DNA of 64,000 bases from Bacillus sp. 03113 (GCF_006546985.1 NZ_VATK01000009.1:124001-188000); one strand, 5' to 3'. Counted from the stretch's first letter, positions 50,195 through 59,014 are shown. Program-made: numbers and translations. The notes: generated from the sequence alone by a model not told the origin.

Positions 50195-51523
50195 TTAATC
50201 ATATCTTTTTCTCTTAGAAGAAGAGGGGATGCCTAATTGATCTCGATACTTAGCAATTGTTCTTCTTGAAACAACTACTCCCTCAGCTTCCTCCAACAAA
50301 CGAACTAGCTCCTGATCAGATTGTGGCTTTTTCTTATTTTCTTTTGAAATCAATTCTTTTATCAGTGCTTTAATTTTTTGGGCAGATGCATCTTCACTTG
50401 AATTCGTTTTGATTGCGCTAGAAAAGAAAAATTTCAGTTCAAATGTGCCAAAAGATGTTTGCATATATTTTTCTCTCACCGCTCGGCTAACAGTCGACTC
50501 ATGTATATCCAGCTCATCCGCTATCTCTTTCATTGTTAACGGTTTAATAGAAGAAGGACCGTTATGAAAAAAGTCTATCTGCTTCTCGACAATTTTCTTT
50601 GACACTTTGAGAAGTGTCTCTTTACGCTGCTCAAGACTTCTCAAAATCCAATTGTACTCCTGTTTTTTGTCTTTTAAGAAATGGTTGACCATTTGATCTT
50701 TATAAGAGGAGAACTGTTGATAATATTGCTCGTTAAATTTAATTCCTAGTAGAGAAGCATCAAAAAAACTCACCTTAAAGTTTGAGTTTTCCTTGACTAC
50801 AATAATATCTGGAACAATATAATTTGGATTTGAATCATAAAAATCAGCTGCAGGCTTTGGATTTAATGTGCGAATAAAATCAAATACCTTTTGAATATCA
50901 TGTATTTCTACACCAAGTATTTTTTCAAGCTCCCTCCATTTTTTATTAACAAAGAGGGTAAAATGCTCCGTTATGATTTGCTCTGCTAAATCATTCCTGC
51001 CTTCTAATCTCTTTAATTGTAATAGGATACATTCTTGCAAGCTTCTTGCTCCGACACCTGGAGGATCAAGTGATTGAATAATCCATAATGCATGATCGAT
51101 CTCTTTTCTTGAAAAATGATTACTTATTTGTAAATGATGGTTATCCGGTAAGTACCCGTTTTCATCTAAGCTATTTATTAAATACTCAATTGCTTGTTTG
51201 ATCCGAAGAGGTTCTTTGATCAAAATAAGCTGTGAATGAAGGTATTCTTGCAAAGTTTGTTCGTGACTACTTAGCTGTTCAATCCAATTATCATCATTTT
51301 TATCAAATTGATTTTTATTATTTGATTTTTTAGATTGAAAAATATCAGTCAATGTTTTTTCTTTTTTCACTTGTAAAAGGGGGTTTTCGAGTTCTTTGTC
51401 TTCAAGAAATGATTGAAGCTCTTGAGTAGAATATTGAAGTAATGCGATGGCTTGTGACATCTCTTGAGTCATCGCTAGTTTGACAGTTTGCTGTTGCATT
51501 AATCCAGCCTTTAAATTCATCAA
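50195..51523 (-). CDS. rpoN: RNA polymerase sigma-54 factor (SigL/RpoN)
   Basis: The protein has 442 residues. Region I has GLMQQQTVKLAMTQEMSQAIALLQYSTQEL, the core-binding region and HTH follow (LTMKEIADELDIHESTVSRAVREKYMQT), and the RpoN box is VVSRRTIAKYRDQLGIPSS, a variant of ARRTVAKYRE. It directs transcription of activator-dependent promoters. The location beside cggR is shared by several Bacillus lineages. Confidence 0.95.
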   Translation of the reverse strand: MMNLKAGLMQQQTVKLAMTQEMSQAIALLQYSTQELQSFLEDKELENPLLQVKKEKTLTDIFQSKKSNNKNQFDKNDDNWIEQLSSHEQTLQEYLHSQLILIKEPLRIKQAIEYLINSLDENGYLPDNHHLQISNHFSRKEIDHALWIIQSLDPPGVGARSLQECILLQLKRLEGRNDLAEQIITEHFTLFVNKKWRELEKILGVEIHDIQKVFDFIRTLNPKPAADFYDSNPNYIVPDIIVVKENSNFKVSFFDASLLGIKFNEQYYQQFSSYKDQMVNHFLKDKKQEYNWILRSLEQRKETLLKVSKKIVEKQIDFFHNGPSSIKPLTMKEIADELDIHESTVSRAVREKYMQTSFGTFELKFFFSSAIKTNSSEDASAQKIKALIKELISKENKKKPQSDQELVRLLEEAEGVVVSRRTIAKYRDQLGIPSSSKRKRYD

Positions 51524-51697
51524 AATCCCTCCTTCTTTATTTTACAATATATAAAGATAAAAAAGATAATGAATACATCTTATTATGTTTTTTTAGAACT
51601 TGGTTAAGCAACAAAAAATCAGGCAGAGAATTTTCTCCACCTGATTCGGCTATTTTGCAATAGTTTATGATTCGAAACTATCATTTTACATATTAAA

Positions 51698-51845
51698 AGG
51701 CTGTTTTCGTAAAGATTGTTGCTTTTAAACGCGCAGCCTGCATACACTTCGCTTTCCGTGGGCGAGCGAAGTGTATGCAGGCTGCTATGAAACACTCTTC
51801 CAAATGTTTTTATGTAAAAAACAACAAACTTTGAGAAAACAGCCT
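51698..51845. repeat. Nested palindromic MITE-like element (148 bp)
   Basis: Outer arms 51698-51721 and 51822-51845 match at 21 of 24 positions (AGGCTGTTTTC...). Inside is a perfect 21-bp stem (51733-51753 with 51765-51785, GCAGCCTGCATACACTTCGCT). No coding capacity. The remaining interval 51524-51958 holds no gene. Confidence 0.65.
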
Positions 51846-51958
51846 ATTAAAATGATAGTGCATTGATTTTTATCTAAATGAGAACAGCATATTGTTCTAT
51901 TAATACTTATCCGATAATGTCTTATAATAAGGAAAAAACTAATTTAAAACTACCATAT

Positions 51959-52159
51959 TTATGCTCTTTTAAGTGAGAGAATTTCTTTTTTTGAACTATA
52001 TTGTAAAGGCTTGTGACTATAATACATGTTCGCAATCGCTATATTTTCACACAAATGACAAGTAGCATTGTATCCTTCCGGGACTTTATAAAAATGAGGT
52101 GCTTTTAAATTTTCCATCGCTTGTTTTACATGCATTTTACAAACCCACATGAGTCTCAC
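51959..52159 (-). CDS. Small CxxH/CxxC putative metal-binding protein
   Basis: The protein has 66 residues. C-x2-H (CKMH) near the start, PHFYKVPEGYNATCHLCENI with C-x2-C, and a YYSHKPLQY segment suggest a structural zinc site. I do not recognise the family with certainty, though small Bacillus proteins of this pattern exist. It is 69 bases downstream of the ferredoxin gene on the same strand and could share its transcript. Confidence 0.55.
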   Translation of the reverse strand: MRLMWVCKMHVKQAMENLKAPHFYKVPEGYNATCHLCENIAIANMYYSHKPLQYSSKKEILSLKRA

Positions 52160-52227
52160 TCCTATTATAAAATTTTCATTTCCAGCTACATTCCCTATTC
52201 TGATTTAGATAAAAATCAGGGACTTAA

Positions 52228-52578
52228 TTAAGATTCCACTTTTTGATAACGATCAGGTTTTCTTTTCTTTACTTCCGTCGTAACGGCTTCATCCCACGAA
52301 ATCGACACATCTCCACCACTGACAAAGGTTTGACAACCAAGACGGTACCCCTTAGATAGCCATTCTTCACCTAACTTTCTTCTCTCTTGAATCTTCACTT
52401 GATCAAGGAATTCTGCTCCCTTTTCTATTTTAAATACACAATTCCCACAAATACCACCACCGCAACGATTCGGCAAGTCTCCGTCGTATCTTAAAGAAAC
52501 TCTTAATATATTTGAATTATCAGGTACTTCAAATTCTTTATCACTTGTTAAAAAAGTTATTTTCGTTGTATTTGTCAT
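52228..52578 (-). CDS. 2Fe-2S ferredoxin (plant/adrenodoxin type)
   Basis: The protein has 116 residues. The cluster ligands are visible as C-x5-C-x2-C in RCGGGICGNCVF and the fourth Cys in RLGCQTFVSGG. It is an electron carrier. A perfect TGGTATA-CAA-TATACCA operator lies 46 bases before the start, the same motif seen near the diiron-protein gene, so it may be the electron donor for that enzyme. Confidence 0.92.
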   Translation of the reverse strand: MTNTTKITFLTSDKEFEVPDNSNILRVSLRYDGDLPNRCGGGICGNCVFKIEKGAEFLDQVKIQERRKLGEEWLSKGYRLGCQTFVSGGDVSISWDEAVTTEVKKRKPDRYQKVES

Positions 52579-52623
52579 TTATCCCAGCTCCTCTTTTCTA
52601 TTATTTCAGCTATAATGATTAAT

Positions 52624-52640
52624 TGGTATACAATATACCA
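52624..52640. promoter_or_regulatory. GntR-type operator, site 1 (ferredoxin promoter)
   Basis: TGGTATACAATATACCA is a perfect 7-bp inverted repeat with a CAA centre, in the divergent promoter region of the ferredoxin and the AspDH-like gene. Confidence 0.7.
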
Positions 52641-52740
52641 TATTTATAATTTTCAGACAATCCTTTTTATTAAAATCATATAAAAATTATTAATTTTCTA
52701 ACTTTTATATCGTATTTATCATCATTTTACTATATACTAC

Positions 52741-52753
52741 TTTGTATACCAAA
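52741..52753. promoter_or_regulatory. GntR-type operator, site 2 (AspDH-like promoter)
   Basis: TTTGTATACCAAA is a near-perfect palindrome sharing the GTATACC core with the other sites. It lies 128 bases before the AspDH-like gene. Confidence 0.6.
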
Positions 52754-52880
52754 TGCTATTTTGAATATTTCATCTTTTTTTGCTGACTAAAAGAAAAGCA
52801 TACGTCCCTATTGCCTATCGAGGCAATACGGTCGACTGAACCAAAATATCGATTCATTTTATTCAAAAGGTGGGAAGATT

Positions 52881-53684
52881 ATGTTTAAAGCTGGATTAAT
52901 TGGATTTGGCGCAATTGGGAAAGATGTTGCCAATTATATAAAAGAAAACAAAGCAGGGGATATTGAATTAAAAGCCATTCTTGTTCGAAACAAAGATAAA
53001 TATAAAGATGGCCCTATGGGATGTACCTTTTATGATAATGAAGAGGAATTCTTTCAGTTAGGCTTAGATTTTATTATTGAAAATGCTGGGCATGAAGCTG
53101 TATATCAATATGCAAACAGAGCATTCAGTTCTGGCAGCCATTTTCTTGTCGTTTCTGTTGGGGCTTTTAATGATACTGAGTTTTTAAAAAGAACTGAGGA
53201 AACAGCCAAGGAATATAATCGGCAGCTCATTTTCCCTTCTGCTGCAATAGGGGGATTAGATCGAATTGCTGCCGCTTCGTTGAATGATATTGATCAAGTT
53301 TCATTAGTAACCAAAAAACCACCTAAAGCATGGATCGGAACCTTTGTTGAAAAAGAAGTCGACCTATTTAATCTAACAGAACCACAATTAATTTATGATG
53401 GTACAGCTAGAGAATCCTCTAAATTATTTCCTGAGAGCACAAATGTTTCAGCCGCTCTTGCCTTAGCTGGTATCGGTTTTGATAAAACAAAAGTTCAAGT
53501 GTATGTGGACCCAACCATTAGTCGCAATACACATCAAATAATTACTGAAGGCTTTTTTGGAAAAATGGAAATACAAGTTCAGAACATCCCTTCAAAGGAA
53601 AACCCTAAATCAGGGTATATTGTAGCCATGAGCATTTGTAAGGTATTAAAAAACTACACTTCTCCGATCGTGATTGGGATATAG
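52881..53684 (+). CDS. Aspartate-dehydrogenase-like (NadX/DUF108) oxidoreductase
   Basis: The protein has 267 residues. An N-terminal Rossmann motif GLIGFGAIGKDVANYI is followed by ENAGHEAVYQYA, FPSAAIGGLDRIAAAS and the C-terminal DPTISRNTHQI, whose His corresponds to the active-site His of aspartate dehydrogenase. The family reversibly deaminates L-aspartate or related amino acids with NAD(P). There are no nadA/nadB/nadC genes nearby, and the GTATACC sites place it in a catabolic regulon instead. The actual substrate is open. Confidence 0.85.
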   Translation: MFKAGLIGFGAIGKDVANYIKENKAGDIELKAILVRNKDKYKDGPMGCTFYDNEEEFFQLGLDFIIENAGHEAVYQYANRAFSSGSHFLVVSVGAFNDTEFLKRTEETAKEYNRQLIFPSAAIGGLDRIAAASLNDIDQVSLVTKKPPKAWIGTFVEKEVDLFNLTEPQLIYDGTARESSKLFPESTNVSAALALAGIGFDKTKVQVYVDPTISRNTHQIITEGFFGKMEIQVQNIPSKENPKSGYIVAMSICKVLKNYTSPIVIGI

Positions 53685-53835
53685 AAAAGCGGAAGGTGCA
53701 TGTTTATCGGCGGCAAGCATAAGGCGAACTGGCGGGAAAGGTGTTCTTTACCTTTCTTGTCAGTTTAGCTTATGACCTCGAGCCGATGGTTCTAAAGCTA
53801 GACAATATAGAAAAGCGGAAGCGCCTTGATCTATT
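53683..53835. repeat. Dispersed Bacillus repeat pair (GAAAAGCGGAAG)
   Basis: TATAGAAAAGCGGAAG occurs at about 53680 and again at about 53809, flanking a palindromic segment. The phrase GAAAAGCGGAAGCGCCTTGA is a familiar dispersed intergenic repeat in Bacillaceae. It has no gene. Confidence 0.6.
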
Positions 53836-53850
53836 CTTATTACACAAAAA

Positions 53851-53894
53851 AATCCAATTAGACTGAAACACATGCAGTCTAATTGGATTTTTTG
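53851..53894. terminator. Bidirectional terminator between AspDH-like and gntR genes
   Basis: AATCCAATTAGACT (53851-53864) pairs perfectly with AGTCTAATTGGATT (53876-53889), flanked by A-run and T-run. It serves the two convergent genes. Confidence 0.9.
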
Positions 53895-54553
53895 TTTTTA
53901 TATTTTTCTACATAATTAATATACGCTTTTTTTGCATTTTCAATATGAATTTTAGTGAGATATTCCGCCATTTCAACCTCACCATTTCGAATAGCTTTCA
54001 TAATATCAATATGCTCTCTTAATGATTCGCTCCGTCTTCCTGGTGTTTCGTATCCCATACTTGCGGACATTTGAATATGTTCAATAAGGCCTGAAAGAAT
54101 TTCAGATAATTTTTGACTTTGAGAAGCCTTATAAATCAAATAATTTGTATCAATATGTTTCTTTTCATAGTCATCATCTGCACCAATTTCAAAGGCTTCT
54201 AATTCAGCTATTTTTTCATCAAATTCTGCAATCAATTCAGGGCTCATTCTCTGTGCTGCAAGCTTAGCTGATAAAACTTCTAAAGATGATAGAATCGTAA
54301 ATACTTCAATGACTTCTTTTTCGGATACATCTGATACAACCACACCTTTACGGGGTACAGTTTTTACAAATCCCTGTGTTTCTAGGCGAAATAAAGCTTC
54401 TCTTATAGGAGTTCGGCTGATATTAAGCTTTTCAGCAAGTTCTCTTTCAATTAGGCGATCACCAGATTTATACTCTCCATTTAATATCATATCCTTTATA
54501 AACCGGTAAACATGTTCACGTATTGATAATAAATGATCTTCTTTCCATTCCAT
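53879..54553 (-). CDS. FadR-subfamily GntR regulator (FCD domain)
   Basis: The protein has 224 residues. Winged HTH at 10-75 (IKDMILNGEYKSGDRLIERELAEKLNISRTPIREALFRLETQGFVKTV) is followed by an all-helical FCD ligand domain with possible metal-binding His residues (REHIDIMKAI, KIHIENA). A TTTTGTATACCGAAA site lies 68 bases upstream, suggesting autoregulation. The shared motif near the ferredoxin, AspDH-like and diiron genes makes it the likely regulator of that set. Confidence 0.92.
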   Translation of the reverse strand: MEWKEDHLLSIREHVYRFIKDMILNGEYKSGDRLIERELAEKLNISRTPIREALFRLETQGFVKTVPRKGVVVSDVSEKEVIEVFTILSSLEVLSAKLAAQRMSPELIAEFDEKIAELEAFEIGADDDYEKKHIDTNYLIYKASQSQKLSEILSGLIEHIQMSASMGYETPGRRSESLREHIDIMKAIRNGEVEMAEYLTKIHIENAKKAYINYVEKYKNKKSN

Positions 54554-54620
54554 TGCTTTCAGTCAACTCCCCTATAATCCCATTCTAACGGTGAAAAAAC
54601 GAATAAAATACCACGTATTT

Positions 54621-54635
54621 TTTTGTATACCGAAA
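54621..54635. promoter_or_regulatory. GntR-type operator, site 3 (gntR promoter)
   Basis: TTTTGTATACCGAAA shares the GTATACC core with the other sites and lies in the gntR upstream region. Confidence 0.55.
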
Positions 54636-54755
54636 TAGTACCATACTATATATAAAAAGAACATCAATCTACTTTAAAAAAAGATCTTTGCTATTTATAA
54701 GCAAGATCTTTAAATATCCCTTTATTCATGTATTTAGTATGGACCTATTCTCCAC

Positions 54756-55964
54756 TTACTGAGCTGTTAATTTTCCGCAGGCTTCAAGCTCTTTTGATTC
54801 ACTTACACTATTTTTCTGAAAAACAACCCTTACGACGGCTACAAAAAGGGTTGCAGCCGTTACAAGTAGAAGAGGGATCATATCATTCGATAACCCTTCC
54901 CCGCCGAATATCAACGTGTAGTATCCATCTGCCACATAGGTGGCAGGAAAATAGGAGCCTACTGTTTGATAAAAGCTTGAAAGCATAGCTTTTGGAACAA
55001 TCACTCCAGAAGTAACTAATTGCAGCGCCATCGAAATAATATTAAACACCATTCCAGCTGGACCAAATAAAATGACAAACATCTGCGTTAAGCTTAAGAA
55101 AGAGAAATAGACGAGTGTTTGAAAAGCCCATGCTTGGAACAAGGTTGTGTCTAAATCAAAATTAAAAATCGCTATAAATATTAATGTAATAACAGCTAAA
55201 AGAATGGCTGCTCCTATATTAATGATTTGTCTTGCTAAAAAGACGGACCATTTATTCAATTGATCCTTCATTTTAGAAGAAGCTACATTTAAATTCAGAC
55301 TCATGATCATAGAGCCTACAAATGAGGCAAGAACGACTAGTAATGGAAGCATCGTTGAGGCAAATCCTTCTGTATTGTTCGTTTTTTCAATAGATGATTG
55401 AACAGAATTGACATTCAGTGATTGCAGGACTTGCGAAATATTCAGTGATAAATTTTGAGCAAGCTCCTTTGATGGTACCGCCGCATTCATTTGTGCTGAT
55501 AAATTAGAAAGAATCATTTGTTGTTTAAAAGCATATACATTTTCATTGATGGATTGCGTGATATTATTTGCTGCCCCATCCATGATTTGTTTGGCCATAG
55601 ATGAATTCGCTTGATTGATAAAATAGTTAATCTCTGTTTTTCCAGTTTCCTGAATTTGACTTGAAAAGTTTTCAGGAATTTGCATCACCATATCCAGTTC
55701 TCTTTGGTTCATATCTTCTTTAGCTGTTTTAATGGATTCATATGTTTTTACATCAAAGGGTAAATTTTTGGTGAGATTTTTTTCTATGGTTGGACCCATT
55801 TGTTTATCTTCGTTGACTAATCCAATTTTTAAGTTGTCTACACGATCGGATACCCCATCATATGCTGTCATCCATACACAAAAGAATATAAGCATAAACA
55901 TAAATGCTGTTACAATCCCAATGAATGTTTCTGGATATTTAAAAAACTGTTTCAATGCCTTCAT
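54756..55964 (-). CDS. ABC-2 type permease, YhgE/YhaP-like
   Basis: The protein has 402 residues. One N-terminal membrane helix (IGIVTAFMFMLIFFCVWMTAY) is followed by a large extracytoplasmic region (about 35-205) and five C-terminal helices (LLVVLASFVGSMIMSLNL, FGPAGMVFNIISMALQLVTSGVIVP). No ATPase gene adjoins it. It is downstream of a TetR regulator on the same strand, with an operator in each upstream region, so it is probably an induced export or stress pump. Confidence 0.82.
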   Translation of the reverse strand: MKALKQFFKYPETFIGIVTAFMFMLIFFCVWMTAYDGVSDRVDNLKIGLVNEDKQMGPTIEKNLTKNLPFDVKTYESIKTAKEDMNQRELDMVMQIPENFSSQIQETGKTEINYFINQANSSMAKQIMDGAANNITQSINENVYAFKQQMILSNLSAQMNAAVPSKELAQNLSLNISQVLQSLNVNSVQSSIEKTNNTEGFASTMLPLLVVLASFVGSMIMSLNLNVASSKMKDQLNKWSVFLARQIINIGAAILLAVITLIFIAIFNFDLDTTLFQAWAFQTLVYFSFLSLTQMFVILFGPAGMVFNIISMALQLVTSGVIVPKAMLSSFYQTVGSYFPATYVADGYYTLIFGGEGLSNDMIPLLLVTAATLFVAVVRVVFQKNSVSESKELEACGKLTAQ

Positions 55965-56049
55965 TTTACTTCCTCCTTATAAAGTGAAACTTCAATCAGT
56001 TGGTTTTTTTTCAACCCCTACTGATTGATAGTTGAACTAACAGGGCTTT

Positions 56050-56125
56050 TACGGGCAGTTATCCCCCACCTAGGATTTCTCGTTTACACTTATAATCTTG
56101 AGGTGGGGTCTTACTGCCCGTTAAT
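56050..56125. repeat. Palindromic GGGCAGT element, copy 2
   Basis: ACGGGCAGTT and ACTGCCCGTTAA form the ends, with an inner CCCCCACCT/AGGTGGGG hairpin. Related to copy 1 at 49968-50027. Confidence 0.55.
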
Positions 56126-56135
56126 GCTGGATAAA

Positions 56136-56151
56136 GCAAGTACTTACTTGC
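56136..56151. promoter_or_regulatory. TetR operator A (upstream of the ABC-2 permease)
   Basis: GCAAGTA-CT-TACTTGC is a perfect 7-bp inverted repeat. The same half-site occurs at 56785-56800. Confidence 0.7.
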
Positions 56152-56170
56152 ATGTTGATTAAAAAAATTA

Positions 56171-56761
56171 CTAGGGAGTTAATCCCCTAGCAAAAAGCTG
56201 TATGCTATGCTTCAAAAAATCTATTTTTGTACTTTTAATTACCTTATCGCCAAAGCGTGATTTGGAAAGAAAGTAACCAAAATTTAGCCAAATAAAATTC
56301 ATTGCTTGAAACTCTAGGTCGGTATCAATAAGCTTGCCTTGCTTTTGCATAACCGAAAAATAAGAGATCATATTTTCTTTTAGTTGCAACGGAATTTTCA
56401 AGATGGCTTCTTCAAGTTCTGGAAATAAACCAGCCTCTCGAAAACCTATCCATACTAAATCCTTCATCTTTTCCATATACGTATGATATCCCTCGGCAAT
56501 CACCCATAGATCATGCTCAAGATTCCATGTCATTTGCTCATTAATCACTTTTTCTAAATAAGGACTATAAGAAATAAACTGGATAGCAGCATCCATAATC
56601 CCTTTTTTATTTTCAAAATGGCGAAAGATCGTGACTTCATTTACACCCGCTCGTTCTGCAACAGCACGAGTTGTTGTCCCTTTATAACCATGATCACGAA
56701 ATAATTCAATAAACGCTTCTATAATTCGGTCTGATGTACTTTTATTTTCAACCATGTTCAT
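56171..56761 (-). CDS. TetR-family transcriptional regulator
   Basis: The protein is about 196 residues. The HTH is DRIIEAFIELFRDHGYKGTTTRAVAERAGVNEVTIFRHFENKKGI. The C-terminal ligand domain is unclassified. I use the ATG at 56761 (GAGTAGG upstream) rather than the frame start at 56788. It is flanked by two copies of the GCAAGTA-N2-TACTTGC-type palindrome, one upstream of itself and one before the permease gene, indicating control of both. Confidence 0.88.
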   Translation of the reverse strand: MNMVENKSTSDRIIEAFIELFRDHGYKGTTTRAVAERAGVNEVTIFRHFENKKGIMDAAIQFISYSPYLEKVINEQMTWNLEHDLWVIAEGYHTYMEKMKDLVWIGFREAGLFPELEEAILKIPLQLKENMISYFSVMQKQGKLIDTDLEFQAMNFIWLNFGYFLSKSRFGDKVIKSTKIDFLKHSIQLFARGLTP

Positions 56762-56784
56762 CCTACTCTCAGTATTACACGCAT

Positions 56785-56800
56785 GCAAGTAATTACTTAC
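56785..56800. promoter_or_regulatory. TetR operator B (upstream of tetR)
   Basis: GCAAGTA-AT-TACTTAC matches operator A with one base change and is an imperfect palindrome. Confidence 0.7.
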
Positions 56801-56849
56801 ATATTTAAAATATAGGAAAAAAATATAAAAGTCAATTCATAATTTATTT

Positions 56850-57050
56850 TTATTTTTTCTTAGTATTTTTCATTTCTACAACTCGCCATACTACAATCAT
56901 GATCGCTCCAACAGCAGCAAATAGATATCTAATTTTATCGTCTAGTCTCACATGAAACATCGGATACATAAAATTAGCTGATAAAATAAATAGTACGGCA
57001 ACACTTAAATAAAGATTTCGAAATTTTTTCGATTTTATAAATTTATACAT
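56850..57050 (-). CDS. Small two-helix membrane protein
   Basis: The protein has 66 residues. Two hydrophobic helices (YLSVAVLFILSANFMYPMF and YLFAAVGAIMIVVWRVVEM) lie between basic ends. The family is unknown. It is the last gene of a four-gene unit after the YtrA-type regulator, ABC ATPase and ABC-2 permease, 36 bases from the latter, and may be an accessory subunit. Confidence 0.65.
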   Translation of the reverse strand: MYKFIKSKKFRNLYLSVAVLFILSANFMYPMFHVRLDDKIRYLFAAVGAIMIVVWRVVEMKNTKKK

Positions 57051-57086
57051 AATGAAATCCTTCCTTGGACATTATTTTGTCCATGC

Positions 57087-57725
57087 CTAAGAAAAATCAC
57101 GCTGATTATAAATTTTAATTGATAACACGAAAGAAATGATCAAAGTAACTAATAGACCACATGCAAATAGAGATAAAGTGAATCCTGTAGTTAAATGAGT
57201 TACTTTATTTATGAATGTAGAAAGTAATTTCTTGTCCATTAAGTTTCCAGTAAAAAATACTAAAAAGAAGATAATAAAAAATACATATCTAGTCGGTCTT
57301 AATCCGAATTTGTAATAGATAGGTAAAATGAAATTTGTAAAGAATAATAAGCCTCCTATTGCTACACAATATTGCTTTATCATGTTGGTTTGAAAGCCAT
57401 CTCTAAATTGCGATAAAACGAAATAATTGAGTAACAGGAAGAGAAAAGCACCTATACAATATAAAAATATCGATGCATATTTTGCTGCGACAATTTTCCA
57501 TCTTTTCACTGGCAAACTATTCATAAGGACGTCAATATGATATTGTTCATCAACTTGCATGGAGCCTAACATAAGTGAATAAACGATAAAAACAGTAATA
57601 AAAGGAAGAAAGAAACCCATTTTAGTAAAATAAACAGATATTACTAAGAAGTAAATTAGGATAAATAGGAGTGTTTTCTTCTGTACAACGAAATCCTTCC
57701 AAATTAAATGAAACATCTCCTTCAA
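57087..57725 (-). CDS. ABC-2 transporter permease
   Basis: The protein has 212 residues and six hydrophobic helices (LLFILIYFLVISVYFTKMGF at the start, SLFACGLLVTLIISFVLSI at the end). The loop DEQYHIDVLMNSLPVKRWKIVAAKY is typical of ABC-2 permeases of bacitracin/lantibiotic-type exporters. Its start overlaps the ATPase stop (ATGA), so they form one transporter. Confidence 0.85.
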   Translation of the reverse strand: MKEMFHLIWKDFVVQKKTLLFILIYFLVISVYFTKMGFFLPFITVFIVYSLMLGSMQVDEQYHIDVLMNSLPVKRWKIVAAKYASIFLYCIGAFLFLLLNYFVLSQFRDGFQTNMIKQYCVAIGGLLFFTNFILPIYYKFGLRPTRYVFFIIFFLVFFTGNLMDKKLLSTFINKVTHLTTGFTLSLFACGLLVTLIISFVLSIKIYNQRDFS

Positions 57726-58573
57726 GCCCCCTTCTTTGTATAAAGCATGATATCCTCAATAGAAGGTTTTTCAATTAAAACTTGATTACCAAAATGTTCA
57801 ATTACTTTCTTGCGATTTGTCGCCAATCCACTAAAACCGAATTGATTTTTATTTATACCCGTAAAGAGACTTTGGTTCGCATCATTTAATGATGTGACAT
57901 CACCTTTAACCAGTAAATAATGCTCGAGCATATCGTCCTTTGTTCCCGAATAGATTAATTTTCCTTCTTGAATAAAAGTAATAAAGTCTGCTACTTTCTC
58001 TAAATCAGAAGTAATATGAGTTGAAAATAAAATAGATTTTTTTTCATCCATGACAAATTCTTTCAAGATATCGAGTACTTCACTTCGAATAATGGGATCT
58101 AATCCAGACGTTGGCTCATCCATAATGACAAGTTCAGGATGATGGGATAATGCAAGGGCAATCGAATACTTCATCTTCATCCCTTTTGATAAATCTTTAA
58201 TTTTTTTATTTGTTGGCAGTTGAAATTTTTTCACATAGTCCTGGTAAAGCTTTTCATCCCATTTTTTATAAAATGGTGCAATCATTTTTTTCATTTGTTC
58301 ACAGGATAATGTTTCATAATAACGCCCTTCATCACAAACATAGCCAATTTTTTGTTTCGCTTCGACTTCATGTTCAATATGATCTTTACCAAATAAACGA
58401 ATTTGCCCGTGATCCTTTTTGATTAAGTTTAAGATCATTCGAATCGTTGTACTTTTTCCTGATCCGTTTGGGCCAATATAGCCCATAATATAGCCTCGGG
58501 GTAAAGAAAAAGAAAGCTCATCCAATAAAAACCCATCAAATTTCTTACTAACATTTTCAACCTCTAATATCAT
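57722..58573 (-). CDS. ABC transporter ATP-binding protein
   Basis: The protein has 283 residues. Walker A GYIGPNGSGKSTTIRMIL, signature LSKGMKMKYSIALALSH, Walker B LVIMDEPTSGLDP and the switch His in LFSTHITSD. It is close to the B. subtilis YtrB/YhcG type that pairs with short ABC-2 permeases. It follows the regulator by four bases. Confidence 0.93.
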   Translation of the reverse strand: MILEVENVSKKFDGFLLDELSFSLPRGYIMGYIGPNGSGKSTTIRMILNLIKKDHGQIRLFGKDHIEHEVEAKQKIGYVCDEGRYYETLSCEQMKKMIAPFYKKWDEKLYQDYVKKFQLPTNKKIKDLSKGMKMKYSIALALSHHPELVIMDEPTSGLDPIIRSEVLDILKEFVMDEKKSILFSTHITSDLEKVADFITFIQEGKLIYSGTKDDMLEHYLLVKGDVTSLNDANQSLFTGINKNQFGFSGLATNRKKVIEHFGNQVLIEKPSIEDIMLYTKKGA

Positions 58574-58577
58574 GGCC

Positions 58578-58949
58578 TTACTCCTCCCATATCATTTTAA
58601 TCATCTGAAACATTTCTTGCTGTGATAGATTAAGAATTCTGCACTCTTTCACTACTTTTTCCATTAAACATTCAAGATCATAGAGCTTCTTTTCTCTGAT
58701 TAATTCTTCATTTTTTATTGAAACAAAACTCCCTTTTCCCGCAACTGTTTCAATCAATCCATCACTCTCTAATTCTTCATAAGCTCGCTTTGTGGTGATA
58801 ACACTAATTTGTAATTCCTTCGCAAGACTTCGAATAGATGGCAATTGTTCCCCACCCGTTATTTCCCCATTTAAAATATGATCTCTTATTTGAATATAAA
58901 TTTGATGATAAATAGGGTGAGGAGATGAATTTGATAAAATAATTCGCAT
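58578..58949 (-). CDS. YtrA-subfamily GntR regulator
   Basis: The protein has 123 residues. A single winged HTH (YHQIYIQIRDHILNGEITGGEQLPSIRSLAKELQISVITTKRAYEELESDGLI) is followed by a short helical tail. Such proteins repress the ABC operon that follows them. I use ATG 58949 (GGAGG five bases upstream). Two AT-rich palindromes lie just upstream. Confidence 0.9.
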   Translation of the reverse strand: MRIILSNSSPHPIYHQIYIQIRDHILNGEITGGEQLPSIRSLAKELQISVITTKRAYEELESDGLIETVAGKGSFVSIKNEELIREKKLYDLECLMEKVVKECRILNLSQQEMFQMIKMIWEE

Positions 58950-58972
58950 ATGCACCTCCGATTAGAATAAAT

Positions 58973-59014
58973 CTGTATATATCTTATATATACAGTATAT
59001 ACGGATATATATAC
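58973..59014. promoter_or_regulatory. YtrA-type operators
   Basis: CTGTATATAT...ATATATACAG (58973-58995) and GTATATA-N6-TATATAC (58995-59014) are overlapping inverted repeats directly before the regulator gene. Confidence 0.55.
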
